DNA of 64,000 bases from Tepidamorphaceae bacterium (lineage in GTDB: Bacteria; Pseudomonadota; Alphaproteobacteria; Rhizobiales; JAKSCL01), in the NCBI GenBank assembly GCA_028289445.1, contig JANQPO010000011.1:124001-188000 (forward strand), read 5' to 3'. Position 1 is the stretch's first letter. The number at the start of each line of letters is the position of its first letter. A program made the translations under genes and the position numbers. Under the pieces are notes generated by a model. It was not told where the DNA came from. It worked only from the letters and a program-made list of their open reading frames with translations, and searched no databases. Positions 24,709-33,427 of the stretch are shown one piece after another.

Positions 24709-25014
24709 TTACCGCTGCCTGCATGATTGGTTATCCACGCGGTAGTCGACATAGGTCAAGGCGCTGCGGACCCAAGCCTCACATGCAGCCTCGCTCAGAA
24801 AGCAGCCTCGAGCACTGTAGCCTTTTTTCCGCTCGCCGGCGGTGCCTGTCGATCCAGAGACAAACCCTTCCCAAAGCGTTTTACCCGGATGACTTGCTTC
24901 CACAGACCGACAGGATGGCGGAGGTTCGGGCCGCTGCGCGGCCTGTGACGTGGAAATGAGGATCACGCTGGCCAGGAGGCCAGAAAGCAGGACGGTCCTT
25001 GGGATTGTTCTCAT
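24709..25014 (-). CDS. small secreted cysteine-containing protein, paralogue A
   Basis: I do not know a function. The 101-residue product starts with a signal peptide (RTVLLSGLLASVILISTSQA, likely cleavage after SQAA) and has four Cys in the mature part. The pattern C...WEGFVSG...GCFLSEAACEAWV...C matches the protein encoded at 32163-32492 closely in order and spacing, so the two are paralogues. The four cysteines would make two disulfides in the periplasm. The start is the ATG at 25014; the frame reaches 25080 upstream, and neither start has a strong ribosome site. Confidence 0.65.
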   Translation of the reverse strand: MRTIPRTVLLSGLLASVILISTSQAAQRPEPPPSCRSVEASHPGKTLWEGFVSGSTGTAGERKKGYSARGCFLSEAACEAWVRSALTYVDYRVDNQSCRQR

Positions 25015-25122
25015 CGCTATGCAAACACTCGTTTTTGGTCGTGACCCAAGTATTGGCGTTGCGACGCCAGGGACACCCATTCTTACGGCCAGAGCTTCAT
25101 CTCAGATCAAGAGCGCCGAAAT

Positions 25123-25287
25123 TCAGGATCGCGTTGTGTTGCCGTGCACGTCGGTGATCCAGCCGCAGAGACTCTCCAGCCAGATACGGCATGTGGCGAT
25201 CATGACGGCCCGTTCATACCGTTGCGGGGCTCGCAGGTGACGCAAACAATTGTCCGCTTCGTTCGGCGTGTCCTTTGCATCTGTCAC
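25123..25287 (-). CDS. possible 54-aa ORF downstream of the cyclase-hydrolase gene
   Basis: A GTG-started frame of 54 codons lies just after the cyclase-hydrolase stop on the same strand. It encodes a Cys/Trp-containing C-terminal half (ATCRIWLESLCGWITDVHG). No clear ribosome site, no known family. The rest of the 25015-25307 gap shows nothing else I can support. Confidence 0.22.
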   Translation of the reverse strand: MTDAKDTPNEADNCLRHLRAPQRYERAVMIATCRIWLESLCGWITDVHGNTTRS

Positions 25288-25307
25288 CGTTCAGCCACCG
25301 GCAGCGG

Positions 25308-26717
25308 CTACGCATGGTCTCGCAGAAAGGTGTGCATTTCCCGCTCCGCCAATGGCCAGCAGGGATCGTTTTCCGACAGATTGTGATTGTCGCTGTCGTA
25401 CGCAATGAACTTAGCGTCGGGGATGCCGGCGGCCATCATCCGCCCTTGCTCGATCGGATGCATGCGATCGCCCTTGCAGTGCATGACCAGGCACGGCGTC
25501 TGGACCTTGGGAAGGAGCGCGGTGACATCGAGATCGTCGAGCACTTCCCGATAACGGCCGAGGTTCTCCGGAGAGATCATCTCTCGCATATCCTCGGCGT
25601 ATAGGCGCCGGTCTTCATTGCTGGCCAGGGGAACAATGATCTCAGCGAAAAGGTCGCGGAGCGAGGGATGATCGTCATCCCAGCCCGCCGCCATCATGGC
25701 GCGCATGGCGGCGGCCCGTTTCAGATCTTTTTCCGACTTGCGCCGCGCGCGGCCCTGCGGAAAGCCGCCCATCATGATGATGGCCGACACGCGTTCGGGT
25801 GCGTGCGCGGCAAACGCAATCGAGATCGGGCAGCCCTGCGATATGGCCAGGATCGGTGCACGTTCGATCTCAGCAGCATCGAATACGCGTCCCAGATCGT
25901 CGACGATCTGGTCGAAGGAGATCGATTTTAGATCCCAGTCGGACAGGCCGTTGCCGCGCGCATCGAAATAGATGAAGCGATGCGATTCCGAGAGGGAATC
26001 GAACCAGTGGCGCATGCCGGGGTTGCGCCAATCCAATTCCAGATGACTGATCCACGACGGCGCCTTGACAATCGGCGGTCCTGAACCGACCGACGACCAC
26101 GCCAAGCGTTGGCCATCGGTCGATGTGCAATATCGCACTTCGATCGACTTGGCCTTGTCGGCGCGGGATCGTGCAACGGCGCGATCGGAAAAGTCGATTG
26201 AAAGCGTCTCGATCGGACTGGAGATGTTTTTCAGGCTTCGTCGCCCTTCGGCGCGTAAGCGAACAGGTAAGTCGCCTCCGGCCAAATCTGCGACAGTCTT
26301 CGACAAAAGCACGCCGCCAGCCTCCGACTCCGCTTGCAGGCGTGCGGCGATGTTCACGCCGTCGCCGAAGATGTCATCGCCATCGGCCAGGACGTCACCG
26401 GCATGAAGCCCGATCCGCAACGCGATGACCTCGTCATAGTCGTAGGGCTGTTTCGGATCGCGCATATGCGCCTGAATGGCATGCGCACAAGTCAGTGCGC
26501 CACGGGCCGACGAGAACTCGATGACGGCGCCGTCGCCAAGCAGTTTCACGATCCGCCCGCCGGCGGCTTCGACCTCGGGCCTGACAACGGAGCGGAAGAT
26601 AGCGTTCAAAGCGGCAAGAAGCTTCGACGCCTGTCCTTGCATCATCCGGCTGTAGCCCACCACATCGATCGATAGGATCGTTGCCAGTCGCCTTTGATCT
26701 TGGCCAGGATGGGGCAT
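25308..26717 (-). CDS. class III nucleotide cyclase domain fused to an alpha/beta hydrolase
   Basis: Residues 1-180 are a class III adenylate/guanylate cyclase: LATILSIDVVGYSRMM carries the first metal Asp (18), LLGDGAVIEF the second (near 62), and FGDGVNIAARLQ follows. Residues 200-469 are an alpha/beta hydrolase: HRFIYFDARGNGLSDWD (oxyanion/cap start), nucleophile Ser293 in AISQGCPIS, and the late His in YDSDNHNLSE near 445. No membrane segment or signal peptide, so it should be cytoplasmic. Proteins of this layout occur in rhizobia, but their substrate is unknown to me. It might make cAMP in response to a ligand bound by the hydrolase-like domain, or the hydrolase may be catalytic. Confidence 0.88.
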   Translation of the reverse strand: MPHPGQDQRRLATILSIDVVGYSRMMQGQASKLLAALNAIFRSVVRPEVEAAGGRIVKLLGDGAVIEFSSARGALTCAHAIQAHMRDPKQPYDYDEVIALRIGLHAGDVLADGDDIFGDGVNIAARLQAESEAGGVLLSKTVADLAGGDLPVRLRAEGRRSLKNISSPIETLSIDFSDRAVARSRADKAKSIEVRYCTSTDGQRLAWSSVGSGPPIVKAPSWISHLELDWRNPGMRHWFDSLSESHRFIYFDARGNGLSDWDLKSISFDQIVDDLGRVFDAAEIERAPILAISQGCPISIAFAAHAPERVSAIIMMGGFPQGRARRKSEKDLKRAAAMRAMMAAGWDDDHPSLRDLFAEIIVPLASNEDRRLYAEDMREMISPENLGRYREVLDDLDVTALLPKVQTPCLVMHCKGDRMHPIEQGRMMAAGIPDAKFIAYDSDNHNLSENDPCWPLAEREMHTFLRDHA

Positions 26718-26858
26718 TGGTCAGGGTCTCTCCCGCCGCGCGTCGCATATGCCGCATCGATATCGGGAGGCTCGTCCCGCAGGGGCGACGGCTTTTAGAC
26801 TGCCACTAATCATTTTTTTTGAACAGGCGCGGTTTGCGGCGCTGCGGTGGCTCAAACG

Positions 26859-26884
26859 AAAAACCCCGGCGCTTCGCACCGGGG
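26859..26884 (-). terminator. terminator of the DUF4332 gene
   Basis: CCCCGG (26864-26869) pairs with CCGGGG (26879-26884), with inner GC pairs around TTC; AAAAA at 26859-26863 gives the U tract on the minus strand. It lies about 27 bases after the DUF4332 stop. It also shields the cyclase gene's upstream region from read-through. Confidence 0.8.
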
Positions 26885-26910
26885 CTTTCCAGTTCAATCT
26901 CTGCTGCGGC

Positions 26911-27318
26911 TTAGTAGGTCATCACCGGCTTCAGTGACTTCGCCTGGGCAACCCACTTCTCGACCGAGGCCGCGCCCGGCAACAAACGCACCAGCTTCTT
27001 CTTCTTGTTCACTTCAGCCATTTTGGCGTGCAGATTGTCCGGCCGACGGTTGCGCAGTTCCTTGACGGTATCCACACCGGCCGCTTCGAGCAGTTCGGAA
27101 TATTCCTCGCCGACGCCCTTGATCCGCATCAGATCGGCCATGTTGGCCCATTTCAGAATTTGCTTGGTATCGAGTCCGGTCTCGCCGGCTACTTCTTTGC
27201 GGCCCTTTGGCGAGGCGGCGCGCTCGAGCAATTTGCCGGTCGTGCGGATGCCGGCCTTTTGCAGCTTTTTAGTGTATCTCGGGCCGATCCCCTCAATGTC
27301 GGCGATGGAATAGGACAT
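26911..27318 (-). CDS. DUF4332 helix-hairpin-helix protein
   Basis: The 135-residue protein matches DUF4332 by two helix-hairpin-helix-like units: DIEGIGPRYTKKLQKAGIRT at residues 7-26 and RIKGVGEEYSELLEAAGVDT near 65-84. Such motifs bind DNA without sequence preference; the family's role is unknown. The protein is basic at LHAKMAEVNKKKKLVRLLPG. It is monocistronic or follows the 27388-27762 gene, 69 bases upstream, and ends at a good terminator. Confidence 0.88.
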   Translation of the reverse strand: MSYSIADIEGIGPRYTKKLQKAGIRTTGKLLERAASPKGRKEVAGETGLDTKQILKWANMADLMRIKGVGEEYSELLEAAGVDTVKELRNRRPDNLHAKMAEVNKKKKLVRLLPGAASVEKWVAQAKSLKPVMTY

Positions 27319-27387
27319 GGTATTTCCCCTCTGAGGCGCGGCCGTGCGCCGTCACGCGATGCGACCGCATGTGTTTGAAGTGAAGCG

Positions 27388-27762
27388 TCAGGCGAACTGG
27401 CTGAGACCTGGAATGGAGTTAATGACCTCGTCGACCGGCTCCGCGCCGACCTTGTCCTTGGCATATCCGACGAGTTCGGAGGTTACGCTTTGGACTTGGC
27501 TCATATCCAACCCGGCCGACGTCAACTCGTTAAGCGCCCCCATGGCACCCATGCCGCCCATCAGCCCGCCGAGAAGGCCGCCGCCTTCGCCGCCAGCCTG
27601 ATCCAGCAAACTCTGACCGTCTGGGATTGCCGCCATGATGGTCTGCATCGGACCTTCCGGTCCTTCCTTATTAAGGAAGTTCAAGATGATGCCGACCGCC
27701 TTGGTCGCCAAGTCTTCGTCAATTCCGGCCGCCGAAGCGATCCGGCTTATCAACTCGTTCAT
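27388..27762 (-). CDS. conserved hypothetical protein, DUF2780/DUF2267-like
   Basis: A 124-residue protein with a helical start (MNELISRIASAAGIDEDLAT), a Gly/Met-rich centre (GGEGGGLLGGLMGGMGAMGA) and a helical C-terminus (QSVTSELVGYAKDKVGAEPV). The layout, helix then Gly-rich hinge then helix, resembles DUF2780 and related DUF2267 proteins, but I assign the family only tentatively. No signal peptide. It shares its upstream region (27763-27908) with the divergent HerA-like ATPase gene. Confidence 0.7.
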   Translation of the reverse strand: MNELISRIASAAGIDEDLATKAVGIILNFLNKEGPEGPMQTIMAAIPDGQSLLDQAGGEGGGLLGGLMGGMGAMGALNELTSAGLDMSQVQSVTSELVGYAKDKVGAEPVDEVINSIPGLSQFA

Positions 27763-27908
27763 GCGCGGCCTCCACCGTCACGTCCCGTCCGCCGGTTGGA
27801 TCTCAACCAGACCGGCACATACACGGTTTGTTTGCAATTTCAAAGAGGCCGTGGCTAAGGTTTGCGCCAAATCGTGGACGGATCGGCGAAAAACACGACG
27901 GAGGCAGT

Positions 27909-29468
27909 ATGTCGGACAGCGAGAGCGCCGTTTATGTAGGTTCGGCAGGTGACGCCAAGCAATGGTTGAACCTTAAGCTTGCGAATCGTCATGGCCTGGT
28001 CACCGGTGCCACCGGCACCGGCAAGACCGTGACGCTCCAGATTCTGGCCGAAGGATTTTCGGATGCCGGCGTGCCGGTGTTCTGCGCCGATGTGAAGGGC
28101 GATCTTTCAGGGATCGCCGCGAAAGGCGAGCCGAAGGATTTCTTGCTAAAGCGGGCCGAGACGATCGGCTTCGACAACTACGGCTTCGACGACTACCCGA
28201 CCGTGTTTTGGGACCTGTTCGGGGAACAGGGCCATCCCATCCGCACGACGCTGACGGAAATGGGCCCGCTGCTGCTCGCGCGCCTGATGAACCTCAACGA
28301 TACCCAGGAGGGTGTCCTCAACATTGCGTTTCGGATTGCTGATGAGGACGGGCTGTTGCTGCTCGACCTTAAGGACCTGCGCGCGATGCTCGTGCATCTG
28401 GCGGATCGCGCCGACGAGATCCAGCAGGAATACGGCAACGTCTCGAAGTCCTCCATTGGTGCCATCCAGCGGCGGCTCCTGGTGTTGGAAGAGGAGGGGG
28501 CGGACTTCTTTTTCGGGGAACCGGCGCTCGATATTGGCGACCTCATGCGCACGACGCGCGATGGGCGCGGTATCATCAACGTTCTGGCCGCCGACAAGCT
28601 GATGCAGTCGCCGCGGCTCTACGCGACGTTCCTCTTGTGGCTGTTGTCGGAACTGTTCGAGGAGATGCCGGAGGTCGGTAATCCCGACAAGCCGAAGCTG
28701 GTCTTCTTCTTCGACGAAGCGCATCTTCTGTTCGACGAAGCGCCAAAGGCTCTGATCGAGAAGGTAGAGCAAGTCGTCAAGCTGATCCGCTCCAAGGGGG
28801 TCGGCGTCTATTTCGTTACGCAGAATCCGCTTGATGTGCCAGACGCGGTGCTGTCGCAGCTCGGCAATCGGGTGCAGCACGCGCTGCGTGCCTATACCCC
28901 GCGCGAGCAAAAAGCGGTGAAGGTCGCCGCCTCCACCTTCCGACCCAATCCGGACTTCGACTGTTTCGAAGTCATCACCCAATTGGGCGTCGGCGAGGCG
29001 CTGGTGTCGACGCTGGAAAAGAAAGGCGTGCCGTCTGTCGTTCAACAAACGCTGATCCGGCCGCCGTCGTCCAGGCTCGGCCCGCTTGAAAAAGGCGAGC
29101 GGCGCGATGTCGTCAAGAACAGCCCGGTCTACGGTCTCTACGACGAGGCGGAGGATCGTGAATCGGCCTATGAAAAGCTGAAGAAGATGGCCGAAGAAAA
29201 GGCCAAGGCCGAGGAAGAGCAGCGGCGGCGCGAAGAAGAGGAACGCGAGGAGCGAGGACGGATGCGCAAGTCGCGCTCCGGCTATACCGTGCCCGATTTC
29301 CGCGATGACCGACCGACCCGCAAGGCGCGGCGCCGCACGACAAGACGACGGTCAAGGCGCCAATCGCCGACGGAAGCCTTGATGAAGTCGGCAGCACGTT
29401 CAATCGGGACCTCGATTGGCCGCGCCTTGGTGCGTGGAATGCTGGGGAGCCTGAAGCGCGGCCGCTGA
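27909..29468 (+). CDS. HerA/FtsK-superfamily ATPase, DUF853 (YjgR-like)
   Basis: The protein has Walker A GATGTGKTVTLQILAEG at residues 33-49, a DVKGDLSGIA segment, Walker B KLVFFFDEAHLLFDE near 263-277 and the sensor YFVTQNPLDVPD, which together define DUF853 ATPases. Residues from about 420 are a Lys/Glu/Arg-rich coiled coil and a strongly basic tail. HerA-like enzymes pump or unwind DNA; the bacterial DUF853 group has no settled role. I start at ATG 27909 because GGAGG lies 4 bases upstream; the frame opens from 27828. Predicted cytoplasmic, 519 residues. Confidence 0.9.
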   Translation: MSDSESAVYVGSAGDAKQWLNLKLANRHGLVTGATGTGKTVTLQILAEGFSDAGVPVFCADVKGDLSGIAAKGEPKDFLLKRAETIGFDNYGFDDYPTVFWDLFGEQGHPIRTTLTEMGPLLLARLMNLNDTQEGVLNIAFRIADEDGLLLLDLKDLRAMLVHLADRADEIQQEYGNVSKSSIGAIQRRLLVLEEEGADFFFGEPALDIGDLMRTTRDGRGIINVLAADKLMQSPRLYATFLLWLLSELFEEMPEVGNPDKPKLVFFFDEAHLLFDEAPKALIEKVEQVVKLIRSKGVGVYFVTQNPLDVPDAVLSQLGNRVQHALRAYTPREQKAVKVAASTFRPNPDFDCFEVITQLGVGEALVSTLEKKGVPSVVQQTLIRPPSSRLGPLEKGERRDVVKNSPVYGLYDEAEDRESAYEKLKKMAEEKAKAEEEQRRREEEEREERGRMRKSRSGYTVPDFRDDRPTRKARRRTTRRRSRRQSPTEALMKSAARSIGTSIGRALVRGMLGSLKRGR

Positions 29469-29625
29469 CCCGCCATCACAATTTCGACATCAAATCGCGG
29501 GATCGTCGCCTTGATATCGATGGCAGAATTGCACGATGGCTGGCGTCATTGTCTGCTCTGCGATCTCGCGTATAGTCACCATATGTGCGGTGGCCGAACG
29601 ATGGCGGACGGCGCTGCACGACCGG

Positions 29626-29640
29626 TTAATGAATCGTTAA
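29626..29640 (+). promoter_or_regulatory. CtrA box upstream of the M20 peptidase
   Basis: TTAA-TGAATCG-TTAA is a perfect match to the full CtrA site TTAA-N7-TTAA. It lies 79 bases before the GTG start at 29719. CtrA is the cell-cycle response regulator of alphaproteobacteria. The rest of the 250-base gap from 29469 holds no gene. Confidence 0.65.
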
Positions 29641-29718
29641 GGTCGGCGCGCCTAGCGTGCTCGAATCCAAGGCTGGCGGAGCGATTCTAGAACATCCGCC
29701 TGAGGAGTGAGGTGTCCA

Positions 29719-31155
29719 GTGGCCGAAGCTCTTGACGCAGTATTAGGGCGCATTGACGAGGGCGTGGATGCCAGTGTCGAGCGCCTGATGGAGCTGCTGC
29801 GCATTCCCAGCATTTCGACCGATTCCGCCTATGACAATGATTGCCGTACGGCGGCCGAATGGCTAGCCGGCGCGCTGAACGGAATCGGCTTTGAGGCCTC
29901 GGTGCGCGATACCGCCGGCAAACCGATGGTGGTCGCCCATTGGCACGGCGGAACGCATGGCGACACCGAGGTTCTGTTTTACGGGCACTACGATGTTCAG
30001 CCGGCCGATCCGCTCGACCTTTGGACCGCACCACCTTTCGAGCCGCAGATCGTCGACGGCGAGAATGGGCCGATGATCGTCGCCCGCGGTGCCTCGGACG
30101 ACAAGGGCCAGCTCATGACCTTCGTCGAGGCGTGCCGCGCTTGGATCGACGAAACGGGCGACCTGCCGGTCAAGGTGTCGATGCTCTTCGAGGGCGAGGA
30201 AGAGTCCGGCAGCGCCAGTCTTGCGCCTTTCCTCCAAGACAATCGCGAGGAACTGACAAAGGACGTCGCTCTCGTGTGCGACACCGAGATGTGGGACCCG
30301 CGCACGCCGGCGATCACCACCATGCTGCGGGGACTGGTGTCCGAGGAAGTGACGATCGCAGCCTCCAACCGAGATCTCCACTCGGGACTTTACGGCGGTG
30401 CGGCGCGCAACCCCATCCGCGTGCTGACCCGCATCCTGGGCGCGCTGCACGACCAGACGGGCTACATCACGGTTCCGGGCTTTTACGATGACGTCGATGA
30501 ACTGCCGGACGATGTGCGCGATCAGTGGGCCGCGCTCAGTTTCGATGCCGTGGGTTTCTTGAGCGACGTAGGGCTGGCCGTTCCGGCGGGTGAGACGGAT
30601 CGCAGTGTTCTCGAACAGCTCTGGTCGCGGCCGACCTGCGATGTCAACGGTATCGTCGGCGGCTATACGGGTGAGGGTGGCAAGACAGTGATCCCGGCCG
30701 AGGCATCGGCCAAGGTCACGTTCCGATTGGTCAGCCGCCAGGACCCTGAATTGATCGGCGAAGCCTTCCGCGATTTCGTGCGCGAGAAGCTACCGGCCGA
30801 TTGTCAGGCGACGTTCGCCTCCAATGGGCGCAGCCCAGCGCTCAGCCTGCCGCTCGACAGCCCCTATCTGGCCCAGGCAAAGGATGCTCTGCACGATGAG
30901 TTCGGTCGCAACGCAGCGATCGTCGGCAGTGGCGGCTCGATTCCAATCGTCGGCGATTTCAAGCGGCAGCTCAATATGGACTCGTTACTGATCGGTTTTG
31001 CGCTTGACGATGACCGCATCCACTCGCCCAACGAGAAGTACGATGTCGCGAGCCTGCGCCACGGCATTCGGAGTTGGGCGCGCGTATTGGCGGCCTTGTC
31101 GCAGCCTCAGTCGGCGCCGCTTTATGCCGACGAACCCGAGACTGAAGACGCCTGA
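29719..31155 (+). CDS. M20-family metallopeptidase (dipeptidase)
   Basis: A zinc peptidase of the M20/M25/M40 family that cleaves dipeptides or acyl-amino acids in the cytoplasm. The 478-residue chain has LFYGHYDVQPADP (zinc His90 and Asp92), ARGASDDKGQ (bridging Asp), FEGEEESGSAS (catalytic Glu and zinc Glu), ALVCDTEMWD, and the lid/dimerisation domain with NRDLHSGLYGG, then IPIVGDF and SPNEKYD near the end. The start is GTG 29719 with GAGG 6 bases before it; an in-frame GTG at 29707 is less likely. A CtrA box lies upstream. Confidence 0.92.
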   Translation: MAEALDAVLGRIDEGVDASVERLMELLRIPSISTDSAYDNDCRTAAEWLAGALNGIGFEASVRDTAGKPMVVAHWHGGTHGDTEVLFYGHYDVQPADPLDLWTAPPFEPQIVDGENGPMIVARGASDDKGQLMTFVEACRAWIDETGDLPVKVSMLFEGEEESGSASLAPFLQDNREELTKDVALVCDTEMWDPRTPAITTMLRGLVSEEVTIAASNRDLHSGLYGGAARNPIRVLTRILGALHDQTGYITVPGFYDDVDELPDDVRDQWAALSFDAVGFLSDVGLAVPAGETDRSVLEQLWSRPTCDVNGIVGGYTGEGGKTVIPAEASAKVTFRLVSRQDPELIGEAFRDFVREKLPADCQATFASNGRSPALSLPLDSPYLAQAKDALHDEFGRNAAIVGSGGSIPIVGDFKRQLNMDSLLIGFALDDDRIHSPNEKYDVASLRHGIRSWARVLAALSQPQSAPLYADEPETEDA

Positions 31156-31248
31156 CGCCGACGATATCTCAGTCCCTTGACCCGCTCGCCAAAGCGGCGT
31201 CCTATGCCGCGAGCCGCGCTGGCGTAATCGGCGGGCAGGGAGGACGTC

Positions 31249-32103
31249 ATGGTTGATTGGTCGACCACCTGGACCTGGATGGATGGCACCTGGCATTCGG
31301 GTAACGTCCCGATTGTCGGGCCACGCACCCATGCCTTTTGGCTCGGATCGAGCGTTTTCGATGGCGGCCGTGTTTTCGACGGCACGATGCCCGACGTCGA
31401 TCGCCATTGCGAGCGGGTCAATGCTTCGGCCGTCGCGCTTGGACTCAAACCAACCATGCGGGCCGAGGAGATGGTCGAGCTGACCAGCGAGGGTATGAAA
31501 AAGTTCTCCTCCGACATCGCGCTTTATGTTCGGCCGATGTACTGGGCTGAAGACGGCGGCTATCTGGCGGTCGCGCCGAACCCGGACTCGACACGGTTCT
31601 GCCTGTGTCTCTACGAAACGCCCATGCCGACCGCGAGCGGCTTCTCCGTCACTTTGTCGCCCTACCGCCGCCCAAGCCTTGAAACAATGCCGACCAATGC
31701 CAAGGCCGGCTGCCTTTATCCGAACAATGCGCGGGCGCTACAGGCCGCCCGCGATGCCGGCTTCGACAATTGCGTTGTTCTCGATCTGCTCGGCAATGTT
31801 GCCGAATTGGCAACCTCGAACATCTTTCTGGTCAAGGACGGCGTTGTCGCCACGCCGCAGCCCAACGGGACATTTCTGAACGGCATCACCAGGCAGCGCG
31901 TTATCCAGTTGCTACGCGACGCCGGCACGCGGGTCGACGAAACCACGTTGTCTTATGAGGACTTCAAGACGGCGGACGAGGTGTTCTCGACCGGCAACTA
32001 CTCAAAGGTGATGCCGATCATTCGGATCGATGATCGCGAGTTGCAGCCAGGACCGGTCGCCGCGCACGCGAAGGCGCTCTACTGGGACTTCGCCCACGGG
32101 TGA
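31249..32103 (+). CDS. class IV aminotransferase, branched-chain aminotransferase family (ilvE-like)
   Basis: PLP-dependent fold type IV enzyme that would transfer amino groups between branched-chain amino acids and 2-oxoglutarate. The 284-residue chain has HAFWLGSSVFDGGRVFDG near the N-terminus, the PLP Lys151 in PTNAKAGCLYPNN, ELATSNIFLVKDG and TFLNGITRQRVIQL, all family hallmarks. It is shorter than E. coli IlvE and may accept other substrates; I leave the symbol blank for that reason. GAGGA lies just before the start. It stands 93 bases after the peptidase gene, perhaps co-transcribed. Confidence 0.88.
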   Translation: MVDWSTTWTWMDGTWHSGNVPIVGPRTHAFWLGSSVFDGGRVFDGTMPDVDRHCERVNASAVALGLKPTMRAEEMVELTSEGMKKFSSDIALYVRPMYWAEDGGYLAVAPNPDSTRFCLCLYETPMPTASGFSVTLSPYRRPSLETMPTNAKAGCLYPNNARALQAARDAGFDNCVVLDLLGNVAELATSNIFLVKDGVVATPQPNGTFLNGITRQRVIQLLRDAGTRVDETTLSYEDFKTADEVFSTGNYSKVMPIIRIDDRELQPGPVAAHAKALYWDFAHG

Positions 32104-32162
32104 AATCGCGCCCGATTGTTCTTACATAGCGGACATGGCGCAACGCATCACGGAGGTTGGCC

Positions 32163-32492
32163 ATGTCGCGATTTCTGATGACAGTCGCTGCTTTTCTTAT
32201 CGGTAGTTCGATCCTGTTCACCTCATCCTCTTCACTCGCCGGCGCCGTTGGTCAGGGACCGGTTCCGCCGCGTTGCGCCGATGTGGTCGCGACCAATGGC
32301 GGCAGCACGAATGGGATTTGGCGCGGGCAGTTCGCCGGTGACTATGAGCGCGGCATGTTCCGCGAATTCATGACGACGTTTTCGCGGGTCGGCTGTTTCC
32401 GCACAAAGGCGGCCTGCGAGCGGTGGATCTATGATGTGCGCAGCTGGACGATCTTCCACAATGAACGCCACGTCGGTTGTCGTCCGCTCTAA
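32163..32492 (+). CDS. small secreted cysteine-containing protein, paralogue B
   Basis: A 109-residue protein with a signal peptide (MTVAAFLIGSSILFTSSSSLAGA) and four mature-part Cys in the order C...WRGQFAG...GCFRTKAACERWI...C. The GCFxxxAACExW core and the preceding WxGxFxG match the product of 24709-25014, so this is its paralogue. GGAGG lies 6 bases before the ATG at 32163. It is the last plus-strand gene before the cytochrome genes. Function unknown; export to the periplasm with two disulfides is the likely state. Confidence 0.72.
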   Translation: MSRFLMTVAAFLIGSSILFTSSSSLAGAVGQGPVPPRCADVVATNGGSTNGIWRGQFAGDYERGMFREFMTTFSRVGCFRTKAACERWIYDVRSWTIFHNERHVGCRPL

Positions 32493-32505
32493 GAAACACA
32501 CACTC

Positions 32506-33408
32506 TCAGTTCGCGTCTGCTAGCGGCGGCACGGATTTCAGATAGGCGGCGATCGCCTCGCGATCGCTTGCTGGAAGCTGGGCCATGTTACGGACCACAG
32601 CCGCCATCGTGCCGCCGAAGGAGTCGAACTCCGGCGTGAACCCGGACTCCAGCGAGTACGCGATTTCCGATTCCGACCAGGCTCCGATACCGTCGGCGTG
32701 TGGCGTGATGTTCGGGATCTTGCCTTCGCCCTCCGGGTCGGGGCCGCCGGCCAGATGGCGCGAAGGGTCGGGTCCACCGATGGCGTCGCGCGAGGTATGG
32801 CATTCGCCACAGTGGCCGGGCCCGTTCACCAGATAGGCGCCCCGATCGACAACGTCCGTCGCCGCCGGGTCCGGCGCGAACGGCTTGCCGTCGAGATAGA
32901 GCTGTTTCCAAAGACCAAGGCCGCGCCGGATGTTAAAGGGAAAGCCGAGGTCGTGGCCCTCGGCAATGGTCTCAACCGGCTCAAGGGTGAGGATAAAGGC
33001 CCAAAGATCGGCGATATCGGTCGCCGTCATGCGCTGATAGGAGGTGTAGGGAAAGGCCGGATAATAGTGGCGACCGTCCGGCGCGATGCCGCGCTGCATG
33101 GCATTGGCAAAATCTGCCAGCGACCAGCGGCCGACACCGGCATCGGCGTGTGGCGACAGATTGGGCGCGACGAAGGTCCCAAACGGTGTCTTCAGTGCGA
33201 AGCCGCCGCCAAGGTGTAGCGGATCGTCCTGGTCGGGCGTCTTGTGGCAGGACGCGCAGCCGCCGGCGAAATAGACCAGACGGCCGGCCTCCGGGTCACC
33301 CTGTGCGTTGGCGATGGCAGCCGCGTCGAGCGGCCGCGGCATCGTTAAGAGCCAGAAGCCGGCAAGGCCAATCAGCCCAACAACACATGCCGCGGCGATC
33401 CATCGCAT
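32506..33408 (-). CDS. membrane-anchored di-heme cytochrome c
   Basis: A 300-residue c-type cytochrome with an N-terminal membrane anchor (AAACVVGLIGLAGFWLL) and two heme-binding sites, CASCH at residues 51-55 and CGECH at 200-204, each in its own cytochrome c domain. Met ligands are plausible in the later part of each domain. This layout resembles electron-transfer subunits of membrane dehydrogenases, but no dehydrogenase gene is adjacent. It lies 19 bases after the cytochrome c' gene, so the two are probably co-transcribed. Confidence 0.9.
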   Translation of the reverse strand: MRWIAAACVVGLIGLAGFWLLTMPRPLDAAAIANAQGDPEAGRLVYFAGGCASCHKTPDQDDPLHLGGGFALKTPFGTFVAPNLSPHADAGVGRWSLADFANAMQRGIAPDGRHYYPAFPYTSYQRMTATDIADLWAFILTLEPVETIAEGHDLGFPFNIRRGLGLWKQLYLDGKPFAPDPAATDVVDRGAYLVNGPGHCGECHTSRDAIGGPDPSRHLAGGPDPEGEGKIPNITPHADGIGAWSESEIAYSLESGFTPEFDSFGGTMAAVVRNMAQLPASDREAIAAYLKSVPPLADAN

Positions 33409-33427
33409 TCAGTTAGAATAAGCGTCG

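Noticed and set aside
24615..24752. N-terminal extension of the mutase small subunit to 24752
   Set aside because: The added residues are proline-rich and unlike the family, and a good ribosome site precedes the inner ATG at 24614.
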